15,991 nucleotides of DNA, from assembly GCA_029570245.1 (NCBI GenBank), contig JAKQSH010000386.1, positions 1-15,991 of the forward strand. The letters run 5' to 3'. The notes beneath the pieces were generated by a model that did not search any database, was not told where the DNA came from, and was given only the letters and a program-made list of their open reading frames with translations. Positions 7,382 through 15,007 of this stretch are shown piece after piece. The DNA comes from Deltaproteobacteria bacterium (lineage in GTDB: Bacteria; Myxococcota_A; SURF-8). The stretch's first letter is position 1. Every line of letters begins with the position of its first letter. Both the position numbers and the translations under genes were made by a program.

Positions 7382-8503
7382 ATGATAATCGGTATTCCAA
7401 AGGAATCGGCGGCGGGAGAAACCCGCGTCGCTATGAGTCCCGACACTACAGGAAGGCTGAAAGGCAAGGGATTTTCGGTGCTTGTAGAAACAGGAGCGGG
7501 TGCAGCGGCGCATTTCAGCGATGAAGCCTTTATAAAAGCCGGGGCGGAAATAGCCGGAAGCGTTGACGAACTTCATAAAAAGGCAGATATAATCGCCAAA
7601 ATTCAGCCGCCGACGTTGGAAGAACTGGACAGATATAAAGAAAATTCCATTCTCGTCTCAATGCTTAAACCATTCCAGAATCCTGAACTTCTGAAAAAAT
7701 TGGCCGCCAGGAAGATTTCGGCCTTTTCGCTTGAAATGGTGCCGCGTATCACCCGCGCCCAGTCTATGGACATTCTCAGTTCGCAGGCCAACCTCGCAGG
7801 ATACAAAGCCGTAATAATGGCAGCCGATCATTACAACGGCCTTTTCCCGATGTTTATGACCGCCGCCGGAACGGTGCGCGCCGCGCGCGTGATGGTAATA
7901 GGCGCAGGTGTGGCCGGATTGCAGGCCATCGCCACCGCAAAGCGTTTAGGCGCGGTGGTTTGTGCCTTCGACATCCGCGCCGCCGTAAAAGAAGAAATCC
8001 AGTCGCTGGGCGCAAAATTCGTCGAAATCGACCTCGGAATCGGAGATGCATCCGGATCAGGCGGCTATGCCCGTGAACTTACGCCGGAAGAGCGCCAGCG
8101 CCAGTCGGAGCTTTTGGGCAAGGAAATCGAAAAGCAGGATATCGTAATCACCACTGCGGCGGTTCCCGGCAAAGCCTCTCCGAAACTCATAATGGAAAAC
8201 ACCATCCGCAACATGAAGCACGGCTCGGTCATCGTCGATCTGGCCGCGGAAGGTGGCGGAAACACCACATTGACAAAACCGGGAGAAGTAGTAAACGTCA
8301 ACGGCGTCACCATTATCGGAACGCTCAATCTGCCGGCTCTGCTTTCAACCGAAGCCTCGAATCTTTATGCCCGTAATGTTATGAATTTTCTGGTGAACAT
8401 GCAGAACAAAGAAGGCGTTTTCGCCATCAACACCAAAGACGAAGTCGTTGCCGGTTCACTCATAACGCACGAAGGCGCAATCGTTCACCCGAAATTCGTA
8501 TAA
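7382..8503 (+). CDS. pntAA: NAD(P)+ transhydrogenase, alpha subunit part 1 (NAD(H)-binding)
   Basis: 373 residues, preceded by AAAGGAGA. It matches domain I of proton-translocating transhydrogenase. Seen: the N-terminal IGIPKES...ETRVAMSP opening shared with alanine dehydrogenase, the RAQSMDILSSQ segment at 125-135 which in this family contacts nucleotide and the partner domain, the Rossmann GAGVAG at 174-179 followed by acidic D197 in AFDIR, and the mobile loop segment GYARELTPEER at 228-238. No membrane helices, as expected for the split form, in which the soluble NAD(H) domain is a separate chain. It binds NADH at the cytoplasmic side and passes hydride to NADP+ on PntB, driven by inward proton flow. 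First gene of the pntAA-pntAB-pntB operon. Confidence 0.93.
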   Translation: MIIGIPKESAAGETRVAMSPDTTGRLKGKGFSVLVETGAGAAAHFSDEAFIKAGAEIAGSVDELHKKADIIAKIQPPTLEELDRYKENSILVSMLKPFQNPELLKKLAARKISAFSLEMVPRITRAQSMDILSSQANLAGYKAVIMAADHYNGLFPMFMTAAGTVRAARVMVIGAGVAGLQAIATAKRLGAVVCAFDIRAAVKEEIQSLGAKFVEIDLGIGDASGSGGYARELTPEERQRQSELLGKEIEKQDIVITTAAVPGKASPKLIMENTIRNMKHGSVIVDLAAEGGGNTTLTKPGEVVNVNGVTIIGTLNLPALLSTEASNLYARNVMNFLVNMQNKEGVFAINTKDEVVAGSLITHEGAIVHPKFV

Positions 8504-8545
8504 CTTTATCGACGTTTGAAGGCGTCGGGAAAAGGAGAATAGCAT

Positions 8546-8830
8546 ATGTCGATTTTCATTTTCCTTTTAACTGTTTTCATCCTGGCGGTTTTCGTCGGGT
8601 ACCATGTAGTGTGGAGCGTCACGCCGGCGCTGCACACTCCGCTTATGTCCGTCACCAACGCCATTTCGGGCGTGGTTATCGTCGGAGCCATCATTGCCGC
8701 CGGAGCAAAAGACATCAGCACTTCTTCGATTCTGGGAATTACGGCAGTTGCGCTGGCCTCGGTGAACGTCTTCGGTGGATTCATCGTTACGCACCGCATG
8801 CTTTCCAAATTCAAGAAAAAAGCGAAGTAA
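8546..8830 (+). CDS. pntAB: NAD(P)+ transhydrogenase, alpha subunit part 2 (membrane)
   Basis: 94 residues with an AAAGGAG site before the start. Seen: three hydrophobic helices, at about 2-21, 33-53 and 61-83, the conserved VTPALHTPLMSVTNAISG segment between helices 1 and 2, and a lysine-rich C-terminus. This is the small membrane subunit that in other bacteria is fused to the end of PntA; together with the N-terminal half of PntB it forms the proton channel (domain II). It lies 42 bases after pntAA and 12 bases before pntB, so it is certainly in the same operon. Length and motif agree with the family. Confidence 0.93.
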   Translation: MSIFIFLLTVFILAVFVGYHVVWSVTPALHTPLMSVTNAISGVVIVGAIIAAGAKDISTSSILGITAVALASVNVFGGFIVTHRMLSKFKKKAK

Positions 8831-8842
8831 GGAGGACGAAAC

Positions 8843-10258
8843 ATGATTTACGCCAATATTGCAGGTCTCTCCTATCTCATCGCTTCGGTGCTTTTCATTC
8901 TGGCGCTCAAGGGCCTGAGCCACCCGGAAACCGCCCGGCGCGGCAATCTTTTCGGCATAATCGCAATGGTGCTGGCTGTGGTCGTAACACTGGCGAATAC
9001 AGACCTTATCAGCAACTATCTGCTCATCATCATCGCAGTGGCAATAGGCGGAGCGGTGGGAGCCGCCATCGCCCTTAAAATCAAAATGACCGACCTTCCG
9101 CAGCTTGTCGCCATACTGCACAGTCTGGTGGGTCTTGCTGCGGTTCTGATCGCAAAGTCGGCGTTTTACGCTCCTGAACGCTATGGAATCGGCGCTGTCG
9201 GCTCCATTCACCTTAACAGCCTCATCGAAATGTCGCTAGGAGACGCAATCGGCGCCGTCACTTTCACCGGCTCAATCATCGCATTCGCCAAGCTTCAGGG
9301 CATAATGAGCGGTGCGCCGATCACCTTCAAGGGCCAGCACGCTCTGAACGCGCTTATCGGACTGGCTATTATTGGATTGACCATATTTTTCTGTATTTCG
9401 CAGGACCCCGTCGTTTTCTGGATCATCACGGCTCTGTCGCTGCTTATCGGCATCACGCTGATTATTCCCATCGGCGGCGCCGACATGCCGGTGATCGTTT
9501 CGATGCTGAACTCATACTCAGGTTGGGCTGCGGCAGGCATCGGTTTTACACTTCAGAACAACCTGCTCATTATCGCCGGTGCAACCATCGGTTCTTCGGG
9601 TGCGATTCTTTCTTACATCATGTGCAAGGCTATGAATCGCAGCTTCCTGAACGTGCTTTTCGGCGGCTTCGGCTCCGGCGATTCTTCCGGCGGAGCATCC
9701 AGCGCCCAGCAGGCGCATGAACGCGGTGCAAATGTCGGTTCGGTAGAAGATGCAGCTTTCCTTATGAGGCAGGCTTCCAGCGTCATTATCGTTCCGGGTT
9801 ACGGCATGGCGGTTGCTCAGGCCCAGAACGCCGTAAAAGAAATGGGCGAGTTGCTGCAGGCCGAAGGCATCAGCGTAAAATACGCCATTCACCCGGTCGC
9901 GGGCCGCATGCCGGGACACATGAACGTTCTTCTGGCCGACGCTAATGTGCCTTATGACATGGTATTCGAAATGGACGACATAAACAGTGAGTTTTCGAGT
10001 TGTGACGTCGCTTTTGTAATGGGTGCGAACGACGTTACCAACCCGGCGGCCAAAGACCCCAAGAGCCCCATCGCAGGAATGCCGATTCTCGAAGTCGAAC
10101 GCGCCGCGACGGTGCTGTTCTGCAAGCGTTCGCTGGGTATCGGCTATGCTGGCATCGACAACGAACTGTTCTATCGTCCCAACACCATGATGCTTCTGGG
10201 AGACGCCAAGGACACTGCCGACAAGCTGGTTCGCGCTCTCAAAGGTGTCTCTCACTGA
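8843..10258 (+). CDS. pntB: NAD(P)+ transhydrogenase, beta subunit (membrane and NADP(H)-binding)
   Basis: 471 residues with an AAGGAGGA site. Residues 1 to about 265 form the multi-helix membrane part. It carries H93 in ILHSLVG, the residue corresponding to the proton-path histidine of the E. coli beta subunit, and D214 in GGADMPVIVSMLNSYSGWAAA. A flexible Gly/Ser-rich linker (about 274-287) leads to domain III, which binds NADP(H): VPGYGMAVAQAQ around 317-328, then AGRMPGHMNVLLADA, MGANDVTNPAA and KRSLGIGYAGIDNELFY. All expected motifs are intact and the length is normal. The complete enzyme uses the proton gradient to make NADPH from NADH. A strong terminator follows the stop codon. Confidence 0.95.
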   Translation: MIYANIAGLSYLIASVLFILALKGLSHPETARRGNLFGIIAMVLAVVVTLANTDLISNYLLIIIAVAIGGAVGAAIALKIKMTDLPQLVAILHSLVGLAAVLIAKSAFYAPERYGIGAVGSIHLNSLIEMSLGDAIGAVTFTGSIIAFAKLQGIMSGAPITFKGQHALNALIGLAIIGLTIFFCISQDPVVFWIITALSLLIGITLIIPIGGADMPVIVSMLNSYSGWAAAGIGFTLQNNLLIIAGATIGSSGAILSYIMCKAMNRSFLNVLFGGFGSGDSSGGASSAQQAHERGANVGSVEDAAFLMRQASSVIIVPGYGMAVAQAQNAVKEMGELLQAEGISVKYAIHPVAGRMPGHMNVLLADANVPYDMVFEMDDINSEFSSCDVAFVMGANDVTNPAAKDPKSPIAGMPILEVERAATVLFCKRSLGIGYAGIDNELFYRPNTMMLLGDAKDTADKLVRALKGVSH

Positions 10259-10279
10259 GTTCTGTTCTTTTTCAGACTC

Positions 10280-10314
10280 AACGCCGGAGATCGGGAATTT
10301 CCGGCGTTTTTTTT
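10280..10314 (+). terminator. Intrinsic terminator of the pnt operon
   Basis: AACGCCGGA (10280-10288) pairs perfectly with TCCGGCGTT (10300-10308) around an 11-base loop, and the right arm runs directly into a tract of eight Ts (10307-10314). It stands 22 bases after the pntB stop codon. This is a textbook rho-independent terminator. Confidence 0.9.
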
Positions 10315-10501
10315 GCGCGCCGCACAGAATGTAACACTGGTACGTGTTGTTCCGATAATACACAGTGTCACGAATTGCTGATTACTTAATAATACGTGCA
10401 TAATCATCTGTCTGCATCGGAGGACGGAATTTCCTCATAAAACGCTGCCGGAAAACCTTTTGTCGCAGCACAGACGAAATTGTTGAATGCACAGGCGGAA
10501 C

Positions 10502-10529
10502 TTGACTTTAACCGTGAGGCTGCTATACT
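10502..10529 (+). promoter_or_regulatory. Sigma70-type promoter of the cheX-cheY-VWA operon
   Basis: TTGACT (10502-10507), a five-of-six match, is followed after 16 bases by TATACT (10524-10529), also five of six, with TG one base before it as in extended -10 promoters. It lies about 135 bases upstream of the cheX start codon. It is the best promoter match in the window and suggests housekeeping rather than flagellar-sigma expression of this operon. Confidence 0.65.
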
Positions 10530-10664
10530 TTATGTTCAGTGGAGCGAGCGGGCCGTGTACATCTTTGACCCCGCCTTGATGAGCAAAGAAAAATTATATG
10601 AACCTCTTTCGATTTTAAACAGTCAGTACCGGTATCTTTTTTCACCGTTTTAAGGAGGATTTTT

Positions 10665-11129
10665 ATGACAAAGGAACACCATGTTGATGCGTTTGTCCAG
10701 GCAACGATAGAGTGCTTTGAATCGATGGTTGACCTGGTCCCCGAAAGAAAAGAAACAAGAACGCAGATTCCTCCAATTGAGAATTCTGATGTGTGCGCCA
10801 TTATCGGACTTTCGGGCGATTCGGCAGGCATGGTGACGATTTCATTCAGTTCCGATGTTGCCAAAGTTGTTGTCGGAAATTTCCTCGGCGAAGACCCGGC
10901 AGACCTCGGCGATGAGGACCTTTACGATGCGGTCGGTGAGCTTATCAACATCATCGCCGGAAACGGCAAGGCTTACGTTAAAGACGCGGCGCTGTCCATT
11001 TCTCTGCCGTCAGTAATGCATGGAGACAAATATTACATGTCGCTTCCCAAAAGCGCTTCTGTTACCTCCGTCGATTTCGATCTGCCGGGCGTCGGTCTTA
11101 TGACAATGATGCTCAGCCTGGTCGATTAA
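10665..11129 (+). CDS. cheX: CheX-like CheY-P phosphatase
   Basis: 154 residues after an AAGGAGGA site. Seen: an N-terminal helix (about 5-24), then alternating strand/helix pattern with GMVTISFSSDVAKVVVGNFLGE and the signature E-x-x-N in VGELINIIAGNGKA (E92, N95, G99), the residues that in CheX and CheC dephosphorylate CheY. The tail SVDFDLPGVGLMTMMLSL fits the last strands of the CheX fold. It has a single E-x-x-N motif, as in CheX, rather than two as in CheC. The cheY-like gene lies 33 bases downstream and is its probable substrate. A phosphatase of this kind replaces CheZ in spirochaetes, Thermotoga and many other groups. A second CheX-like gene lies at the right end of the window. Confidence 0.8.
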   Translation: MTKEHHVDAFVQATIECFESMVDLVPERKETRTQIPPIENSDVCAIIGLSGDSAGMVTISFSSDVAKVVVGNFLGEDPADLGDEDLYDAVGELINIIAGNGKAYVKDAALSISLPSVMHGDKYYMSLPKSASVTSVDFDLPGVGLMTMMLSLVD

Positions 11130-11162
11130 TCAAAATCACGGTATTTTCAGGGAGGAAAAGAA

Positions 11163-11534
11163 ATGATAAAAGTTCTGGTCGTTGACGATTCCAACACCAT
11201 GAGAAGAATAATCAAGAAAACCCTAAATCAGGCCGGAATCGAAGAAATAGTAGAAGCCGAAGATGGTATCGACGCACTCAAGAAGCTGTCTGAAAACTCC
11301 GATATCGACCTTATCATGCTGGACGTGAACATGCCCAGGGCCGATGGTCTGACCACCTTGAAAGAACTCAAATCCATGCCTGAGACGGCTGTAATTCCGG
11401 TAATCATGTGTACTTCAGAATCTGATAAATCCGTGGTTATCGAATGCATACGTTCCGGCGCGAAGGATTACATCGTCAAGCCGTTCAACAAAGAAGTCAT
11501 TGCGGAGAAAATCCAGAATCTGCTAAAGACCTGA
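11163..11534 (+). CDS. cheY: CheY-like single-domain response regulator
   Basis: 123 residues after a GGGAGGAAA site. The whole protein is one receiver domain: acidic pair D8-D9, phospho-acceptor D54 in IMLDVNMPRADG, T84 in MCTSE and K106 in IVKPFN. There is no output domain. It should take phosphate from a CheA kinase outside the window and act on a motor or other target, with CheX as the dephosphorylating partner. The NTMRRIIKKTL helix after the acidic pair is typical of chemotaxis CheY proteins. Whether it controls flagella, pili or another output is unknown; no motor gene is visible. It is followed after 20 bases by the VWA gene. Confidence 0.85.
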   Translation: MIKVLVVDDSNTMRRIIKKTLNQAGIEEIVEAEDGIDALKKLSENSDIDLIMLDVNMPRADGLTTLKELKSMPETAVIPVIMCTSESDKSVVIECIRSGAKDYIVKPFNKEVIAEKIQNLLKT

Positions 11535-11554
11535 GCAGCGGAGAGTATACAAAA

Positions 11555-13867
11555 ATGAGAACCGTCCTGCAAACACTACTGGTGACGGTTCTGTTCTCTG
11601 GCTTGTTTTACATCAGCAGCTTTGCGGCTGAGGAAGGAAAAGTCACGGAAGAGAACCGCAACATCGTTTTTGCCCTGGACGACTCCGGCTCGATGCGGGT
11701 CACCGACAAAAGCGGTTTAAGCAAGCTGGCTGCTGAAATGTTCATCAAACTGATGGACGGCGGCGATAATCTGGCGGTAGTTGCATTTTCAAGTGACGCG
11801 TCCCTTATTCTGAAATCCACCAGGCTGGCCGATGATGACATAAGAAAATATGCCATCCAGAAAACGAATTCGTTGTCACGCTCCGGCAGGATTACCAATA
11901 TCGAAAGCTCGTTGCGCAAATCTTTGCCGCTCTTTCCAGAAAAAGCCGGAGATTCTCAGGCGTTGCTTCTGCTTAGCGACGGCAAAATCGACCTGGACAA
12001 CAACGGCAAACAGAATGAAGTCGAAGTCGAATCGCGCAAACGCATACTCGGAGAAATAATCAGCGAGTACAAGAGCCGCCACATCCCCATTTATTCAATC
12101 GCATTTGGAAACGACGCCGATGTTGAGCTTCTGCGGTCGATTTCGCTGGAAAGCGGCGGACTGTTTTTCAAGCTTGATTCGGCTGAGCAGATAACAAAAG
12201 TTTATTTCACCATATTCAACCAGTACAAAGCTCCGCAACTCGCCTTTGTGCAGGAAGGCGTCTTCACCATCGACAAGGCCGTCACCGAGGCGACACTGCT
12301 TGTGCAGGGCGACATGCGTGAGAAAGAGCTGGTTCTGCAAAGCCCGTCCGACCGCGAATACAGCAGCCTGGTGCCGACACCGGAAGCCAGGTGGGCAATA
12401 AACACCGGCTACACCATGATAACGCTTTCCAGGCCGGAAGTCGGTGAATGGTCGTTGCGCGGTGTACAGGACGATGAAGCCAAAATCATACTCATCACCA
12501 ATATCAAACTGGATGCTCCGTTCCGGCGGGTGAACTACTATCAGGACGAACCGATATACGTTGTGGCCCAGATCGACGCAGCCGAACTGCCGCAGAGCGT
12601 GAAGATCGAAATGCGCATTTTTGCGGAGCTGATAAATTCCGAAGGCGCCGTGATGAAGTCGATAGAGCTTTTCAACAACGGAGCCAGCGACGGCATCTGT
12701 GTCGAAAACATGATTGATCGCTGGAACGGCGGATATTTCGCCGGAGTTTTCCTGCCGGACCCACCGCTTGAAGAAGGGCTTTATGTAATAAGGGTCAGAG
12801 CCACCACGCACACCTTCAACCGCGAGCGCCAGTATTCCATTCGCATACACAGCGGCAACTGGATTTCTCTGGCGTCAGGAGACATCAATGCGGAAGAGGG
12901 GCGGCAAATCGCAATGAATGCAACGTTCAACGCTGCGCCTTTCTGGTCCTGTCTGGCCGATCAGAAACAGGTTCCGCCCTGCGAAACCGTGCAGGCAACT
13001 CCCATTGCATTTACTCTGAAAACGCCATCCGGTGAAAGCATCGGACTGCAATACTCAAGGCAATCCGAAAAGGAATACGAAATCAAACTGCCGGAAATCA
13101 GCAATGAAGGCGAATATACCATTGCCGCCGACATGATTCAATCGGCGGAATCTCTGGTATGTCTCTCAATGCGACGCAATATGCCGTTTCATTTCAAGCT
13201 GACAAAACTTCAGGACATAAGCGGCGAAAGTGTACTGGGAACCACTGACAGTGAAAAAAATCAGGGGTTCGGCAGTCTGCGTGTCATCATAATTCTGGCC
13301 GTGGCCGTTCTGGTAGGTATTGCAGTTGCGGCAGTTCTTCTGTCCCGTGAAAGCAGAAGGCGCAAAGCCGGCCAGGCTTACGGTGAGAATGGCTCGGAAG
13401 AGGGAGAAAGCGTAGAAGAAGAGGGCAGCATTCTTGAGCGTCAGGCCCGCCGCAAGGGGGCGCGCAAAAAGCCCGATGATTCAGCCGCAGTCGCACGCAA
13501 AGTCGGCTCCTCGGCTATTATTGAAGCGCAGCCCGGTGAAGAACTGGAAAAACTGAGACTGCGCCGCGAAGGACAGAGCGCAATCGACGATCTGCTGGGA
13601 GAGTTGACCAGAACGGCCGGAGATATTGAATCTTCCACCAGTAAGCCGTCATCGAAACCTATAGAAGAGGACGATTCCGTTCTGTCTCCAAAAAGCAGTA
13701 AAAACAAAGAAGAAACAGAAGCAGAATCCGAAACCGGAAAAGACGGCAAGAAAAAGTACAAGACGGCCCGCGAAATGAGCAGTCTCGACAAAGCCATAAG
13801 CCGCCTTGAACGCAAGGCTAAGGTTTTGCAGCAGAAAGCGCCGGAAGAGGAAGAACCTAAAAAATAA
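11555..13867 (+). CDS. Secreted/membrane-anchored VWA-domain protein
   Basis: 770 residues from the ATG at 11555, chosen because it opens with a clear signal peptide (hydrophobic 4-20, cleavage likely after SSFA-A around 25) and is preceded by GGAG; the frame extends back to 11444 but that part overlaps cheY. Seen: a VWA domain at about 35-225 with a full metal-ion-dependent adhesion site (DDSGS at 42-46, T114 in RITN, D142 in SDG). A long beta-rich region without recognised motif follows (about 226-570), then one membrane helix (577-597) and a 173-residue cytoplasmic tail rich in Glu, Lys, Ser and Arg. So the VWA part faces the periplasm or exterior. VWA domains bind ligands or partner proteins through a metal ion; the partner is unknown. 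The gene is 20 bases after cheY and ends in a strong terminator, so it belongs to the cheX-cheY operon. Confidence 0.8.
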   Translation: MRTVLQTLLVTVLFSGLFYISSFAAEEGKVTEENRNIVFALDDSGSMRVTDKSGLSKLAAEMFIKLMDGGDNLAVVAFSSDASLILKSTRLADDDIRKYAIQKTNSLSRSGRITNIESSLRKSLPLFPEKAGDSQALLLLSDGKIDLDNNGKQNEVEVESRKRILGEIISEYKSRHIPIYSIAFGNDADVELLRSISLESGGLFFKLDSAEQITKVYFTIFNQYKAPQLAFVQEGVFTIDKAVTEATLLVQGDMREKELVLQSPSDREYSSLVPTPEARWAINTGYTMITLSRPEVGEWSLRGVQDDEAKIILITNIKLDAPFRRVNYYQDEPIYVVAQIDAAELPQSVKIEMRIFAELINSEGAVMKSIELFNNGASDGICVENMIDRWNGGYFAGVFLPDPPLEEGLYVIRVRATTHTFNRERQYSIRIHSGNWISLASGDINAEEGRQIAMNATFNAAPFWSCLADQKQVPPCETVQATPIAFTLKTPSGESIGLQYSRQSEKEYEIKLPEISNEGEYTIAADMIQSAESLVCLSMRRNMPFHFKLTKLQDISGESVLGTTDSEKNQGFGSLRVIIILAVAVLVGIAVAAVLLSRESRRRKAGQAYGENGSEEGESVEEEGSILERQARRKGARKKPDDSAAVARKVGSSAIIEAQPGEELEKLRLRREGQSAIDDLLGELTRTAGDIESSTSKPSSKPIEEDDSVLSPKSSKNKEETEAESETGKDGKKKYKTAREMSSLDKAISRLERKAKVLQQKAPEEEEPKK

Positions 13868-13897
13868 AAACCGTTATTACTTGTTCCAGAAAAGGAA

Positions 13898-13927
13898 AAC
13901 TCTCAGTCTGTGGCTGAGAGTTTTTTT
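13898..13927. terminator. Bidirectional intrinsic terminator between VWA gene and cheB
   Basis: AACTCTCAG (13898-13906) pairs with CTGAGAGTT (13914-13922) around a 7-base loop, followed on the plus strand by seven Ts (13921-13927). On the minus strand the stem is followed by TTTTCCTTTT, weaker but usable. It lies between the convergent ends of the VWA gene (13867) and cheB (13952), so it probably serves both. Confidence 0.85.
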
Positions 13928-13951
13928 GTTCTTCAATAATTCTCGCAGGTT

Positions 13952-15007
13952 TTACTTTGCTTGGCTTTCGTCTTTCATCTGCTTGAGCTTGCGAATCATT
14001 GTAGCCGACATGTTTTCGAGACTGGCGATGGTGTCAACGCCGCCCATGTCGATTGCTACTTTGGGCATTCCGAAAACCACGCAGCTGGCTTCATCCTGAG
14101 CGATTGTAAGCGCGCCGGCTTCTTTCATTTCAAGCATGCCGCGCGCGCCGTCGCCACCCATACCGGTAAGAATCACTCCCAGTGCATTCTTGCCCGCAGT
14201 CTGAGCCACGGACTTGAACATGACATCCACCGAAGGTTTATGCCGGTTGACCAGCGGGCCGTCTTTTACGTTCACGTAATAACGGGCGCCGGAACGTTTC
14301 AGCAGCATGTGGCGGTCGCCGGGGGCAATGAGTGCCACGCCGGATGTGACCGAATCTCCATCTTCTGCTTCTTTTATGCGCAGCTTCGACCTTGTATTCA
14401 AACGGTCTGCGAAGGATTTGGTGAAGTATTTCGGCATGTGTTGCGTAATGATTATGCCGGGCATGTTGTGCGGCAGTTCGGAAAGAATATATTCCAGCGC
14501 CACGGTTCCGCCGGTGGATGCGCCGATGGCGATGATTTGATTTGTAGTATGCGCAAGTTCGGTAAGTGCAACGTTCTTGCCCTTCCGGTTCAGATTGGGC
14601 GCGATGCGTTTTTTCACGTCGATGTTGGCGGCAGCCTTGACTTTGTTTATAAGCTCGTAAGCCATGTCGCCTACTGTGTAGGCGGAACCGGGTTTGCACA
14701 TTACTTCGACTGCACCGGAATCCAGCGCTTCAAGCGCCAGATCGGAACCCTGCTGGGTAAGTGATGAAACGACGATGATCGGCAGCGGGAAGTAGTGCAT
14801 CAGCTTGCGCAGAAACGTAATGCCGTCCATGCGCGGCATTTCCATGTCCAGCGTAATCACATCGGGTTTGAGGCGGACTATCATGTCGCGCGCCACGTAT
14901 GGATCGGGGGCCGTTCCGACAACGTTTATTTCCGGGTCGGAGTTCAGCTCCTGCTGAAATATCTTTCGGACTATGGCCGAGTCGTCAACAATAAGAACTT
15001 TAATCAT
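13952..15007 (-). CDS. cheB: CheB chemotaxis protein-glutamate methylesterase/deamidase
   Basis: 351 residues. The receiver domain (1-120) has D8-D9, phospho-acceptor D54 in TLDMEMPRMDG and K105 in CKPGS. After a linker comes the methylesterase domain (about 155-345) with the full catalytic triad: S164 in GASTGG, H190 in TQHMP and D286 in GMGGDGARGM. CheB removes methyl groups from receptor glutamates, and often also deamidates receptor glutamines, when phosphorylated by CheA, giving adaptation. Its ATG overlaps the end of cheD by 8 bases, so translation is probably coupled. It is the last gene of the cheX-cheD-cheB operon. The intact deamidase/esterase may matter because CheD upstream looks inactive. 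Confidence 0.95.
   Translation of the reverse strand: MIKVLIVDDSAIVRKIFQQELNSDPEINVVGTAPDPYVARDMIVRLKPDVITLDMEMPRMDGITFLRKLMHYFPLPIIVVSSLTQQGSDLALEALDSGAVEVMCKPGSAYTVGDMAYELINKVKAAANIDVKKRIAPNLNRKGKNVALTELAHTTNQIIAIGASTGGTVALEYILSELPHNMPGIIITQHMPKYFTKSFADRLNTRSKLRIKEAEDGDSVTSGVALIAPGDRHMLLKRSGARYYVNVKDGPLVNRHKPSVDVMFKSVAQTAGKNALGVILTGMGGDGARGMLEMKEAGALTIAQDEASCVVFGMPKVAIDMGGVDTIASLENMSATMIRKLKQMKDESQAK

Larger units (their letters stand above)
10259..10664. other. Intergenic region between pntB and cheX
   Basis: 406 bases without a credible gene. It contains the pntB terminator at its left end and a good sigma70-type promoter near 10502-10529, leaving a leader of about 130 bases before cheX. 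Between them there is only a weak 6-bp inverted repeat, ACACTG (10334-10339) with CAGTGT (10363-10368), and an AT-rich patch around 10380-10405. No recognisable riboswitch, flagellar sigma28 promoter or small RNA was found. Confidence 0.6.

Noticed and set aside
7162..7467. Open minus frame in the intergenic region before pntAA
   Set aside because: Overlaps the start and ribosome site of pntAA, has Lys/Asn/Ser-rich random-looking composition, and no promoter or Shine-Dalgarno was seen.
9518..10363. Long open minus frame (281 codons) opposite pntB
   Set aside because: It lies antisense to a complete, motif-rich transhydrogenase gene, has His/Arg/Cys-rich composition and no ribosome site; a shadow caused by codon usage on the coding strand.
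10610..10640. Possible flagellar sigma28 promoter before cheX (TAAA followed by ACCGGTAT)
   Set aside because: The spacing between the two parts is about 8 bases rather than 15, and the -10 match is poor; the sigma70-type promoter upstream is much better.
11444..11554. N-terminal extension of the VWA gene overlapping cheY
   Set aside because: It would hide the signal peptide behind 37 polar residues and overlap cheY by 91 bases; the ATG at 11555 explains the sequence better.
12095..12850. Long open minus frame (251 codons) opposite the VWA gene
   Set aside because: Antisense shadow with no recognisable motif; the plus-strand gene has a signal peptide, MIDAS residues and a membrane helix.
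13961..14764. Long open plus frame (267 codons) opposite cheB
   Set aside because: CheB has its full catalytic triad on the minus strand; the opposite frame is His/Cys/Phe-rich and unlike a real protein.
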